Assembly (NCBI GenBank): GCA_023436145.1
Contig: JAEZKP010000042.1
Coordinates: 1 to 28,219, forward strand
Length of the DNA stretch: 28,219 nt
Direction of reading: 5' to 3'
Source of the DNA: Fibrobacterota bacterium
GTDB lineage: Bacteria > Fibrobacterota > Chitinivibrionia > Chitinivibrionales > Chitinispirillaceae
Both the position numbers and the translations under genes were made by a program. Position 1 is the first letter of the stretch; every line of letters starts with the position of its first letter. Below, piece by piece: positions 7,948-16,847 of this stretch. Below the pieces are notes generated by a model. It was not told the origin of the DNA. It saw only the letters and a list, made by a program, of their open reading frames with translations, and made no database searches.

Positions 7948-10731
7948 CTATCTTCCAGATTTTACAAATTTCATTACTTTACTGTCAATCATCAGCAGAT
8001 AGGTCCCGTTTCTTAAAGCTGAAATATCAATGGTGGAGTTGTGGGTTACCTTGTCTATGTAATTGACTACCGTACCATCCAAAGCGATCACTCTGGCAAA
8101 TCCCTCATAATTCTGGAAAAACAGAGTTCTGTTTCTAAACTGAATATTTGCCTGTGGAACCGGTTTATGGTTAAAGACAAGGGTTTGGTTTTCTCCTGCC
8201 ACAAAATCATCTATACAGATATCAGAACTGGAGCCGGTACCGGTTTGCGCCCGGAAGCGGATCTGTACAAAATCACTTTTATACGATGAGAGATCGATTT
8301 TATGAAGAAGCCATTTATCACCCTGGTTACCACTGATGTATAAAACACTGTCGTTCCAGGCTCCGTTTGCATTTACATCCACATACAGTTTCCCCATTTT
8401 ATCGTCTGATGAGAACATGTGTACCCAGAAACTGCAGGTTTTGCTGATGCTGTTTCTCAGATCGATAAGCGGTGAGAGAAGCACTGCCAGTTTGCCCGGA
8501 TTGTTGGGAGATGAAGATTCCACATACAGATAATTCCCATTCCCACTGTGATCGGCTTGAGCTCCGGTTCCTCCCTGACGTGCACGGGAGGGAGGTGGCC
8601 CTTTTATCACTGTCCAGTCGATGTCATCATCTATGATAACCTGTTCCCAGGAACCACTTAATACATTCCCATCCTTGAAATTATCAAATGTCTGAACGTA
8701 AGGAGCAGTCGCTGGTTGATGCATTATAACCAGATCAGAATCACTTTCATCATAACGCCACTGATCAGTAATGGAAGTCACACGAATCCTGTAATCAAAA
8801 CCGCTTGGAAATGAATCCGGTATTGTCCATGCAAATGTATCGCTTCCATTGACTTTATCTGCGATGGTAAAAGAGTAAACACCGTTTTTATAAAGGACAA
8901 TTTTAAGGTCGCTCTCACTGTCATCCTGCCAGGAGATTTTCAAAGTTGATCCGGTCTGAACCATTTCACGGGTGTTGGGGGAAGTAAGCTCAAGAATCGA
9001 TTTCTTCCGGATAGTGAATGCCTGGTCACTCTTATCGGAACTGGACGGAGTTTTGACACTGCTTATGCAGATCTTGTAACTGGAATCCAATATCTGATCT
9101 TCGGGAATACTCCACTGGTAAGAACCACTGTTTGACAGTGAATTTTCGATTACCGAAAAGACCGAACCATCTTTTAGCAACTCAATTTTTACGTTATCCT
9201 CGATACTGGTGGTCCATTTTACCTGGTAAGTTCTTCCTCTCTCCCATTGCTCGTTACCATTTGGAGCTACAATCTGTATAGGTGCAGGCTGCTTCACTAT
9301 CTTTAAGCAGGTTGTTCCGGTTGAAAAGTTGACTACGCTCTCTGAATAGGGAATTTCTACCGGCTGATCACCTGTATAGTCGATCATGGAAAAATTTCTG
9401 ATAGTACCTGTTCCGCTTTTTGAATCAACCTGCAGGAAAAAAGCAGTTGCAGTTTCTCCACTTTTTTCCAGCAGGTCACTTATATCCAGACCGATTTCTA
9501 TCGGTTCGCTATTTGATGAACCCTGCATGGGGAATGCTCCACCGCAATTGGAAAAGGCTGACGAGAAAGTCTTGATAGATGACGGTACCGTTGCAGAGAG
9601 ATTCTTCGAATAGCCTGCTCTGATCCGTACTGCATTCCTGCTGGCATGGGACATACTCAGTTTGAAAGTGAGTTTAGGTTTAAATATGGAATCTTCGTTG
9701 AGATAGATACCATGAACCTGATTATTGTAAATACCTCCATTATTGACGGGATCAGCCAGAACCTTGTACATGATCCAGGCTTTACCGTTATTACCCCAAC
9801 TGCTGCCCCAGCTATTTACTAATAAGGCTGCACCTATCTCCCAGTCCCGTACGTCAATAATATTATCCCCATTGAGATCGACATCGTTGGTGTACTTCCC
9901 ATCATTATTATAATCATATCGAATCTGATCATTGTACCCTGCAATAGTCATGGCATGTCCACCGGTAGTGCCAAATTTCACCAAGGCAACTTTTCCGGCT
10001 TCCGGAGTGCCTGATGCCAGCTTTTTGAGTACTTCACCGGTGGCATTGGCGGCAATTACCAGACAACCCCCTTCAGGTGATCCGTTTGCCCGGTCTACAA
10101 ACCATTGCTTCATCTTTTCTATATCTTCTTTTTTACGGATAGTAATATAGAAATATTCCTTCAACCGGTTTTGCATCCCATTCAGATATACATCATAACC
10201 TGATACCCATCTGGTATGCTTTCCCAGGCCAAAACCACCATAATCTTTGACATTTGGCACTCCAATGGCCTTTATAATATTCCACCCGGTATTAGTGTTG
10301 GAACCATTGTTCCCATCTCCACTGTTAAGAAAATTATAAGTAAAGTCGTAAGGATACTGGTTTTCCGGTATATCTGAAGACAGGCCTCTGCGGCAGTTGA
10401 TCTCATAGGTGTAAACATATGCCACGCCGCTTGCCTGTGCACAGCTTCCACCCTTCTGATTGAATATCGGTCTGAATGCAGGATGAGTGGAATTATCAAA
10501 AGAAGTGGGTAGAGCAGCAGTCTTTGATAATGCTCGTCTTTGCGGAAGTTTAAACTCCACTGCATCAGAAAATGCCTCATTCCACTCTTTCTCATCAACA
10601 CCACCCGCTATCCAGGGCTCACCATCCGGATCAGGATTGAGATTGATCAATCCGGGTTGTGGTAATGCTGTATTGAGATAGCCGGAGATAAGTAACAGAA
10701 TAAAAGTAGAAAGACTGGTTTTATTTGGCAT
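7948..10731 (-). CDS. Secreted multidomain papain-like (C1) cysteine protease with type IX-like sorting tail
   Basis: 927 residues from the ATG at 10731, chosen because TGAGGTG lies six bases upstream; a GTG three codons earlier is possible. Domains in order (residues from the ATG): signal peptide 1-24; papain fold with oxyanion Gln92, nucleophile Cys97 (NQKGGSCAQASG), His259 (GGHAMTIAGY) and Asn306 (LLVNSWGSSWG); an Asp/Asn-rich calcium-loop-like insert at about 273-297 between His and Asn; two similar beta-sandwich repeats (about 482-574 and 579-671) resembling the Ser/Thr-rich Kre9/Knh1-type domain; a MAM-like jelly-roll domain (about 677-845); and a C-terminal domain of about 65 residues ending GTYLLMIDSKVMKFVKSGR, typical of type A sorting domains. 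It probably degrades extracellular protein. The catalytic assignment is firm; the names of the accessory domains are inferred. Confidence 0.88.
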   Translation of the reverse strand: MPNKTSLSTFILLLISGYLNTALPQPGLINLNPDPDGEPWIAGGVDEKEWNEAFSDAVEFKLPQRRALSKTAALPTSFDNSTHPAFRPIFNQKGGSCAQASGVAYVYTYEINCRRGLSSDIPENQYPYDFTYNFLNSGDGNNGSNTNTGWNIIKAIGVPNVKDYGGFGLGKHTRWVSGYDVYLNGMQNRLKEYFYITIRKKEDIEKMKQWFVDRANGSPEGGCLVIAANATGEVLKKLASGTPEAGKVALVKFGTTGGHAMTIAGYNDQIRYDYNNDGKYTNDVDLNGDNIIDVRDWEIGAALLVNSWGSSWGNNGKAWIMYKVLADPVNNGGIYNNQVHGIYLNEDSIFKPKLTFKLSMSHASRNAVRIRAGYSKNLSATVPSSIKTFSSAFSNCGGAFPMQGSSNSEPIEIGLDISDLLEKSGETATAFFLQVDSKSGTGTIRNFSMIDYTGDQPVEIPYSESVVNFSTGTTCLKIVKQPAPIQIVAPNGNEQWERGRTYQVKWTTSIEDNVKIELLKDGSVFSVIENSLSNSGSYQWSIPEDQILDSSYKICISSVKTPSSSDKSDQAFTIRKKSILELTSPNTREMVQTGSTLKISWQDDSESDLKIVLYKNGVYSFTIADKVNGSDTFAWTIPDSFPSGFDYRIRVTSITDQWRYDESDSDLVIMHQPATAPYVQTFDNFKDGNVLSGSWEQVIIDDDIDWTVIKGPPPSRARQGGTGAQADHSGNGNYLYVESSSPNNPGKLAVLLSPLIDLRNSISKTCSFWVHMFSSDDKMGKLYVDVNANGAWNDSVLYISGNQGDKWLLHKIDLSSYKSDFVQIRFRAQTGTGSSSDICIDDFVAGENQTLVFNHKPVPQANIQFRNRTLFFQNYEGFARVIALDGTVVNYIDKVTHNSTIDISALRNGTYLLMIDSKVMKFVKSGR

Positions 10732-11441
10732 ATTTAACACCTCAGGAATGAATTAAGGCCTGCCCAAATCAGAGCCAATAAAGAGTGCATCTCAGTTAGT
10801 ATATAAAAAAAAGTTGAGTTCCACACATATTTGTTTAATAATAATATAACAGAGTTCAAATATTATAGATCTTTAAACCAATCGCCAGATAGATTAAAAA
10901 TTGTATAATACATTGATATAAAAGAAGATACGACCCTGGTGCAATGTAGACTTCTTCTCTTTGGCTTCTGGTTGAAGTGTCCAGGGTATCCAACGGTGTC
11001 ATAATAATCTTTACCGGTTAGCCCTGATGCCAGACCTTCGCCAAAAATGGAAAATTACCTGGTATACTTTTTTTCCCGGTATTTACCTGCAGAATTGGTA
11101 CAAACTGAGCACTATTGGTCAGCTGCTAAAGAAGGTCCTGTAGCACTTTTTTTCAGGTGCAGATGAAAATATTTAAGGAATCAGTTTTTTTCTCTATCAG
11201 CAATATCCAGTTGAAAACAATGGATGTTGACTTCACTAATGGCATATACAATTTTATGAAAATAAAAAATCTCTCAGTTTCCTGTTTGTGTTGTTCAAAA
11301 AGACTTCGTTTCTGCAATAGTTACTGAAAACTAAATCATCTTTGGGTTCAGGGATTCTTCAGGCATAGGTTCAGCTATCTTTACCGATGGAATTTATGTC
11401 TGTTCCAAACTATCCTTTTAATTTATCAGGGAGGTACGGTC
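10732..11441. other. 710-bp intergenic region, no gene recognised
   Basis: It lies between the divergent starts of the protease (-) and the alcohol dehydrogenase (+). It is AT-rich with three runs of seven T (about 11067, 11145 and 11186). No convincing ORF, tRNA or strong hairpin was seen. The promoters of both flanking genes should be here, but no clear -35/-10 pair could be assigned. Confidence 0.5.
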
Positions 11442-12644
11442 ATGTGGGAAAGCCAGGTCAATGTGAATGCTGTTTGTGAAATCAGAGGGAAATCAACGGT
11501 TTATCTGGGCGCAGGAGCAATTAGAAAAATCTATGATATTTGTGCAGCATTAAAAAAAACGAAACAGATCTCCAGAGTAATCGTTGTCACCGGAAAAAAT
11601 TCCTACCTTAAATCCGGTGCCTGGACACATGTCACCAGAGCCTTCGAACAATATGGAATAGATTTTACTCTGTATAGTGAAATCACACCCAATCCTACTG
11701 TCGATCAGGTAGATGAAGCCACTGATCTGGCACGTTTGTATGGTGCTCAGGCTGTGGTGGCTATCGGAGGTGGAAGTCCCATAGATGCAGCAAAATGCGT
11801 TGCTGTTCTGATTGAATACCCGATACGAAACGCCAGAGATCTGTTTGAAAATAATTTTATTCCCTGTAAGGCAGTTCCTTTAGTGGCTGTCAATCTTACT
11901 CACGGAACCGGAACTGAGGCAGACCGGTTTGCGGTAGTAAGTATCCCTGAAAAAGATGCTAAACCAGTACTGGCTTGTGATTGTATCTATCCACTCTACT
12001 CCATCGATGATCCTGCGCTCATGACCAGCTTACCTGAAGATCAGACTTCTTATGTATCCATCGATGCTCTTAATCATGCCATAGAAGCAGCTACTACGGT
12101 TACCGCAACACCATTTTCAATATTACTGGCCAGAGAGACCGTGAGGCTGGTTGCGCAATACCTGCCTGTCGCTCTGAGAAGTCCCCAGGACCTCACTGCC
12201 CGTTATTATTTGCTTTATGCATCTTTAATAGCCGGAATTTCTTTTGATAACGGACTGTTACACTATACCCACGCCCTGGAACACCCTCTAAGTGCAGTCA
12301 AACCTGAACTTGCTCACGGACTCGGACTTGCAATAATAGTCCCGTCAGTAGTAAAACAGATCTACCCGTCTTCCTGTAAAATACTGGCTGATATCCTCTC
12401 CCCGATTCTATGCGGTCTCAAAGGTGAACCGGGTGAAGCTGATATAGTCTATGAGGGTTTGAAAAACTGGCTTTTCGAAATGGGTGTAAAACCAGGCCTC
12501 AGCAGTATCGGCTTTGCACTTACAGATATAGAAAAGCTTACCAATCTGGCATTTAATACCCCCAGTCTCAAATCGCTTCTGAGCCTGGCTCCGGTTGAAG
12601 CCACACATTCATCGGTCAGTAAAATTTATATGGACGCTTTTTAA
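11442..12644 (+). CDS. Iron-containing (group III) alcohol dehydrogenase
   Basis: NAD(P)-dependent, metal-dependent alcohol/aldehyde oxidoreductase, predicted cytosolic. It has 400 residues, with GGGAGG upstream of the ATG. The N-terminal dinucleotide domain carries GGGSPIDAAK (109-118) and HGTGTE (154-159). The C-terminal helical domain carries the expected metal ligands Asp208 and His212 (SIDALNHAIEA), His277 (HYTHALEHP) and His292 (AHGLG). Length is within the usual 380-400 range. The natural substrate cannot be told from sequence; a role in fermentative alcohol formation or oxidation is plausible. It is followed by a strong bidirectional terminator. Confidence 0.92.
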   Translation: MWESQVNVNAVCEIRGKSTVYLGAGAIRKIYDICAALKKTKQISRVIVVTGKNSYLKSGAWTHVTRAFEQYGIDFTLYSEITPNPTVDQVDEATDLARLYGAQAVVAIGGGSPIDAAKCVAVLIEYPIRNARDLFENNFIPCKAVPLVAVNLTHGTGTEADRFAVVSIPEKDAKPVLACDCIYPLYSIDDPALMTSLPEDQTSYVSIDALNHAIEAATTVTATPFSILLARETVRLVAQYLPVALRSPQDLTARYYLLYASLIAGISFDNGLLHYTHALEHPLSAVKPELAHGLGLAIIVPSVVKQIYPSSCKILADILSPILCGLKGEPGEADIVYEGLKNWLFEMGVKPGLSSIGFALTDIEKLTNLAFNTPSLKSLLSLAPVEATHSSVSKIYMDAF

Positions 12645-12668
12645 TGACGAGCTTCTTTATAAAACATA

Positions 12669-12690
12669 AAACCGGGGGCATCCCCGGTTT
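12669..12690. terminator. Bidirectional rho-independent terminator
   Basis: The stem ACCGGGG-gcat-CCCCGGT is flanked by A-tracts on the left and T-tracts on the right, so it can end transcription from the alcohol dehydrogenase (+) and from the DUF2267 gene (-). It sits between their convergent stop codons. Confidence 0.88.
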
Positions 12691-12714
12691 TTAGTGCCGG
12701 ATCTTTGCAACAGG

Positions 12715-13095
12715 TCAGGCATTTTTAATGACCGCAGCCCATTCTGAAGGAAGCCATTCTTGCCAGAAACTGCTTTTCTCTTTAAGTATATCAATTTTGA
12801 TGGTATGAAAAATGGTTTTGAGAAGAGTCTGAACCTGATCATTTCTCAGATCGAATTGTTCACTGACATTAGTGACAAACTGATCTAGTGAGATCGAAGT
12901 GACAAATTCCTGATGCCCCCTCAATTTTTCATAATTGAGAGGCCCGGGAAGATCCGATGTGAACCTGGTGGCATGCTCTTGCGACATCCTGCTGGCAAAC
13001 TGACCCAGCACCGATTTAATCATGGCATCCGCATGGTTTTCATCTGAAACAAAATTCAATGCTGAGACTTTCTGAAGAAGTATCTGATAATCCAT
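12715..13095 (-). CDS. DUF2267-like small helical protein
   Basis: 126 residues, no signal peptide and no membrane segment. AAAGGTG lies four bases before the ATG. The pattern of predicted helices resembles DUF2267: a conserved SALNF start, an Ala-rich helix (AMIKSVLGQFASRMS) with a following DLPGPL turn, then a second repeat-like half ending in the short helix EWAAVIKNA. Members of that family have no established biochemical role and are often linked to stress-related loci. Assignment is by pattern from memory and was not searched. It is convergent with the alcohol dehydrogenase across the terminator, and its start faces that of the next gene (+). Confidence 0.7.
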   Translation of the reverse strand: MDYQILLQKVSALNFVSDENHADAMIKSVLGQFASRMSQEHATRFTSDLPGPLNYEKLRGHQEFVTSISLDQFVTNVSEQFDLRNDQVQTLLKTIFHTIKIDILKEKSSFWQEWLPSEWAAVIKNA

Positions 13096-13250
13096 AAATC
13101 ACCTTTAGTTAAATTTTAAGACAGCCCCTAGCCTTTTTTTGTACCTTAAAAGCAAATTACAGTACTGAAAAAAAAGGAAAAATGGTATTAATATTGCATT
13201 TCGAATTTGTGTACTATTAATTATTGACAATATATAATAGAGGTGCAGAT

Positions 13251-13766
13251 ATGAAAGAAAAGCCGTTTGTTCTATGTGATGAGTCCTGGTCCGGAAGAGC
13301 CGCTGGTTATCTGGGCAAGGGCCTTATTGCCGGAATTTTCGGAACCATTGCGATTACCATTTCTCAACAGATTGAAATGGAAAAAACCGGACGCTCACCC
13401 AGTTCCACTCCCTATCTGGCTGCTCAGAAAGTGCTACAGATTAATGCTCAAAATGAAATAGCAGAAAATAAACTCAATAACCTCGTTCATTACTTTTATG
13501 GTACTTCTCTGGGCCTTGCCAGAGGTTTTCTAAGCATACTGGGAATCAGAGGACTAATAGCCACCCTGATGCACATCTCTATAGTCCAGGCCCTCGCCAT
13601 GATCATTCTTCCAAAACTCAAAATCGCTCCCCCGGCCAGCGAATGGGGAAGAAAAGTTATCCTCATGGAACTGATGCACCATAGCATATACGGGTTAGCC
13701 GCAGGAATAGCCTTCGACTGGATGAACCGGTGTATACGCAAAACCAAACTGGCTATCCATAAATGA
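13251..13766 (+). CDS. Small integral membrane protein of unknown function
   Basis: 171 residues from the ATG at 13251, chosen because AGAGGTG lies five bases upstream; the open frame begins earlier at 13224. Hydrophobic segments are seen at about residues 22-38 (LIAGIFGTIAITIS), 83-108 (FYGTSLGLARGFLSILGIRGL), 110-128 (LMHISIVQALAMIILP) and 143-160 (MHHSIYGLAAGIAF), giving about four membrane passes. Gly-rich helix faces and two His clusters (LMHIS, LMHHS) stand out. The family was not recognised; it has a loose resemblance to small YagU/DUF1440-like inner-membrane proteins. It is divergent from the DUF2267 gene. Confidence 0.72.
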   Translation: MKEKPFVLCDESWSGRAAGYLGKGLIAGIFGTIAITISQQIEMEKTGRSPSSTPYLAAQKVLQINAQNEIAENKLNNLVHYFYGTSLGLARGFLSILGIRGLIATLMHISIVQALAMIILPKLKIAPPASEWGRKVILMELMHHSIYGLAAGIAFDWMNRCIRKTKLAIHK

Positions 13767-13793
13767 AAAACCGATTGCCAGCAGAATTACAGG

Positions 13794-14213
13794 TCAATCA
13801 ATTTCAGAAAAAACTTCTCCCCAGTGTCTCATATTGTTTATAATCGAGAATACACCGTTTGCCCTGGATGGAGATAAAGCAGTATCCAGCCCTATCCGTT
13901 TAAAAAAGTAAAGGTCTGCATTCACTATCTCAGAAGGACTGCGTTGATTCAAAATTTTCAGCATAAGTACAAGTATACCCCTTATAATCAATGAGTCACT
14001 GTCTGCTCTGAAATCCACTTTTCCCCCGATATTCTGAGCGTAAATCCACACCTGCGATTGACACCCATGCAACGCGTACTGATCCGTTCTTATGACCGGA
14101 TCAACCCCTTCATGCTTTCTTCCCAGCTCTACCAGGTATTCATATTTGTCTAACCAGTCTTCAAGCTGCGAAAACTTTTCTATAATCAAATCCTGCTCTT
14201 CGTTAATCGTCAT
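13794..14213 (-). CDS. sufE: Sulfur acceptor protein SufE
   Basis: 139-residue cytosolic protein that takes persulfide sulfur from SufS and passes it on, classically for Fe-S cluster assembly. The acceptor cysteine is Cys51 in HGCQSQVW, the same number as in E. coli SufE, and length fits the family. It lies downstream of sufS in the same direction, separated by 378 bp that contain inverted repeat elements, so it may be in the same transcript or have its own promoter. With no sufBCD in view, its partner here may include the adjacent ergothioneine enzymes (inference). Confidence 0.93.
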   Translation of the reverse strand: MTINEEQDLIIEKFSQLEDWLDKYEYLVELGRKHEGVDPVIRTDQYALHGCQSQVWIYAQNIGGKVDFRADSDSLIIRGILVLMLKILNQRSPSEIVNADLYFFKRIGLDTALSPSRANGVFSIINNMRHWGEVFSEID

Positions 14214-14591
14214 AGATACGACCTTGTGTTAAAGAAGGTTAAATTTTAATTACAACGGGAATCTTATTCCTATATATTCCGAAACCCATCATCCGTCATT
14301 CCCGCGCAGGCGGGAATCCACATCACAACCGTATATCCAGTTTATGCCCGTAACATAAAATCACATCTGTCTTCTTCTACATTTTCACATTCTCATATAG
14401 TAATACAACATGTAATTCTTATATGTATGCAGCTCACTTCACTATTCGCGCAGTACTACAGGAATCGGGTTTAGCTTAAACTATATGTGGATTCCTTCCT
14501 TCACGCCTCCCGGTAGCGTGCGGTGGGCAGGCGAAGGAATGACGGATATTTAGGTGTAATGGACTATGTGATCAGATTTAGATCTAATCGA
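14214..14591. repeat. Inverted pair of GTCATTCC-type intergenic repeats between sufE and sufS
   Basis: The copy at 14291-14323 reads ATCCGTCATTCC...GGAATCCACAT with an inner perfect stem ATTCCCGC-gcag-GCGGGAAT. The copy at 14485-14547, in reverse orientation, has the same ends (ATGTGGATTCC...GGAATGACGGAT) but a longer loop. Repeats of this GTCATTCCCGC...GCGGGAATCCA style are widespread short palindromic elements. About 160 bp between them show nothing recognisable. Confidence 0.75.
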
Positions 14592-15818
14592 TCAGCCCAG
14601 AATCTGCACAGCTCTTTTCACTCCCTTTATTAAAACGTCAACTTCTTCCAAAGTATTATAAAGCCCGAAACTGACCCTGACAGTCCCTTCTATACCAAAA
14701 TGTTTCATCACCGGTTGCGCACAATGTGTACCCGAACGAACCGCTATACCCATCTTGTCCAGAATCATAGCTACATCGGTAGAAGAAACATTGTTTATAT
14801 TAAAGGAAAGTAAACCGGACTTTTCGGCCGATCCGGCATATAGAATTACCCTGTCTATTTTTGCCAATTCCTCTTCAGCATATTGCAAAAGATATCTTTC
14901 GTGAGAATGGATCGCGTTGATTCCGACCTCGTTTATAAAATTAATCGCCGCTGCCATGCTTATAGCACCTGCCACATTCTGAGTTCCTGCCTCGAATTTG
15001 AATGGAAGATCAGCGAAAGTGGTATGATCGAAATTGACCGTTAAAACCATGCCCCCGCCAAATTGTGAAGGAGGCATCCGCTCCAGCCACCTCCTTTTAC
15101 CATAAAGAACTCCTGTTCCCATTTCTGCATACATTTTATGACCGGAAAAAACAAAGAAATCACAGTCCAGAAGTTCTACATCTATCGGATGATGAGAGAT
15201 CGACTGCGCTCCATCCAGAAGAACCGGAATCCCGGCTCCATGCGCCTTTACTATTATCTCCTTTACAGGGTTAATAACCCCGGTCACATTGGATACATGG
15301 GTAACCGCAATAAGCCTGGTTTTATCGGTAAACATGGATTCCAGCGACTTAATTCGAAGCACCCCGTTTTCATCAAAAGGAATCACCTTCAGCGATGCCC
15401 CAATGCTTTTACAGACCATCTGCCAGGGTACCAGATTGGAGTGATGCTCCATCTCGGTAATGATAATCTCATCACCCCTCTTCAGATACTCTTTACTTAA
15501 GGACTGTGCCACCAGATTAATAGATGATGTAGTTCCGGAAGTAAAAACAATTTCCTGATAACTCTGTGCTCCAATGAATTTTCTGACAGTTTCCCTGGCA
15601 GACTCATATACCTCACTACTCTTTTCACTTAGATAATGTTTCCCCCGGTGTACATTACTATTTAACTGATAATAATAAGAGACCACCTTATCCATTACTG
15701 CCCGCGGCTTGTGGGTAGTAGCAGCATTATCCAGATAAATTAACGGCTTACCGTACACTGTGGATTGAAGAATGGGGAACTCCGCTCTGATCTTTGGGGC
15801 ATCCAAAGGTGTTTTCAT
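14592..15818 (-). CDS. sufS: Cysteine desulfurase SufS
   Basis: PLP enzyme that removes sulfur from cysteine to make alanine and an enzyme persulfide. It has 408 residues, typical of group II desulfurases. PLP Lys228 is in FSGHKMYAEMG, active-site Cys366 in RSGTHCAQPVM, and the cofactor-stacking His region is at 125-126 (EMEHHSN). The conserved start (YLDNAATTHKP) and end (RVSFGLYNT) are both present. Its ATG overlaps the stop of the upstream methyltransferase gene (ATGA), which implies translational coupling. The placement suggests sulfur supply for the neighbouring rhodanese as well as, or instead of, Fe-S cluster work. Confidence 0.95.
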   Translation of the reverse strand: MKTPLDAPKIRAEFPILQSTVYGKPLIYLDNAATTHKPRAVMDKVVSYYYQLNSNVHRGKHYLSEKSSEVYESARETVRKFIGAQSYQEIVFTSGTTSSINLVAQSLSKEYLKRGDEIIITEMEHHSNLVPWQMVCKSIGASLKVIPFDENGVLRIKSLESMFTDKTRLIAVTHVSNVTGVINPVKEIIVKAHGAGIPVLLDGAQSISHHPIDVELLDCDFFVFSGHKMYAEMGTGVLYGKRRWLERMPPSQFGGGMVLTVNFDHTTFADLPFKFEAGTQNVAGAISMAAAINFINEVGINAIHSHERYLLQYAEEELAKIDRVILYAGSAEKSGLLSFNINNVSSTDVAMILDKMGIAVRSGTHCAQPVMKHFGIEGTVRVSFGLYNTLEEVDVLIKGVKRAVQILG

Positions 15819-16822
15819 GGAGCCTCTTTTGATAACTGTAATAATGAAAACCAGTTGGATTTATCTGTTCTCAATTCATCTATTTTAAGCCCTGCAGCTT
15901 CAATATCGTGAACGATTAATTCATTAGTAAATTTAAACGAGCTCTCAGTCTGTATTTTCTCCATACGGTCTATCAGTATCTGTGAAGAGATACAGGGGAT
16001 AGAAACTGCCATCGCTTTTTGAGCCTTAAGAAACATCTCTACACAGCATAAGTCCCGGTTATAACTTGCATGATGATCAAAAAGAAGAGGATTGAAATCG
16101 GAACCGGTGATAGAGTTTACCACATTAAGAATATTCCGGTTGAATAGAGCTGTTATATTGCAGCTGTCATTGTAGGCTCTCTCCAGATATTCAATCCTCT
16201 TAACCATGTCCACCCCAAGTAACAAAATATCTCCGGTAAACATCATGCGGCTTATACTTCGCAGAAGTTCTATCCGCTGCCCGGGAGGAAAATTACCGAT
16301 AGTGCTGCCAAAAAAACAGAAAAGCCGCTTTTTATTATGCGGCAGGTCGAAAAAACCACCCATAAAATCTGCCGCAATACAGTGAACCTTTACTCCAGGA
16401 TACCTTTTCACCACTATTTCAGCCGATTCCCTTAACACATCAGGACTTATATCCACCGGAACATAACGTATGGAACCGAGATTGCGTTTATCCACAGAAT
16501 CGAGAATTATTGATATCTTAGAACAATCCCCACTTCCCAGTTCTATTATGTCCAGATCATGAAGCAAGCCTTTGGCGGATCTGGAAAACTCTCTTATCAG
16601 ATCCGATTCTACCCGGGTTAGATAATATTCGGGAAGTTGTGTGATCTGCTGAAAGAGTTTTGATCCAATATTATCGTAAAGAAATATGCTGGAAATTTTT
16701 CTGGGAGTGGATAGTAAACCATCGACAACCATTTTTACGGTCTTTTCCGGATCAATCTTCTGAAGAAAATTGCTGAAAGTTATGCTGGAATCGAACCGGA
16801 AAAGAGAATCATTCAAATCCAT
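15815..16822 (-). CDS. eanA: L-histidine Nalpha-methyltransferase (EgtD/EanA family), hercynine-forming
   Basis: SAM-dependent enzyme that trimethylates histidine to hercynine, the first step of ergothioneine synthesis. From the ATG at 16822 it is 335 residues, near the family norm of about 320. Visible features are YYLTRVE (66-72), SAM loop IIELGSGDCSK (92-102), PVDISPDVL (122-130), FGSTIGNF (171-178) with the histidine-binding Asn177, Tyr217 in RAYNDS, and the TESSFKF motif near 292 corresponding to the Glu/Ser substrate clamp of EgtD. The frame is open to 16963, overlapping the upstream gene; the 16822 start gives the family N-terminus, lies 25 bp after the upstream stop, but has only a weak ribosome site. 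The symbol eanA is chosen because the partner is EanB-like and no EgtB is present. Confidence 0.88.
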   Translation of the reverse strand: MDLNDSLFRFDSSITFSNFLQKIDPEKTVKMVVDGLLSTPRKISSIFLYDNIGSKLFQQITQLPEYYLTRVESDLIREFSRSAKGLLHDLDIIELGSGDCSKISIILDSVDKRNLGSIRYVPVDISPDVLRESAEIVVKRYPGVKVHCIAADFMGGFFDLPHNKKRLFCFFGSTIGNFPPGQRIELLRSISRMMFTGDILLLGVDMVKRIEYLERAYNDSCNITALFNRNILNVVNSITGSDFNPLLFDHHASYNRDLCCVEMFLKAQKAMAVSIPCISSQILIDRMEKIQTESSFKFTNELIVHDIEAAGLKIDELRTDKSNWFSLLQLSKEAP

Positions 16823-16847
16823 AAAGGTGTGCCTGTAAAGAAAAGAC

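Noticed and set aside
10950..11050. Minus-strand stretch reading SGLTGKDYYDTVGYPGHF
   Set aside because: It looks faintly coding but is bounded by stops, has no start or homology I recognise, and is too short to call a gene remnant.
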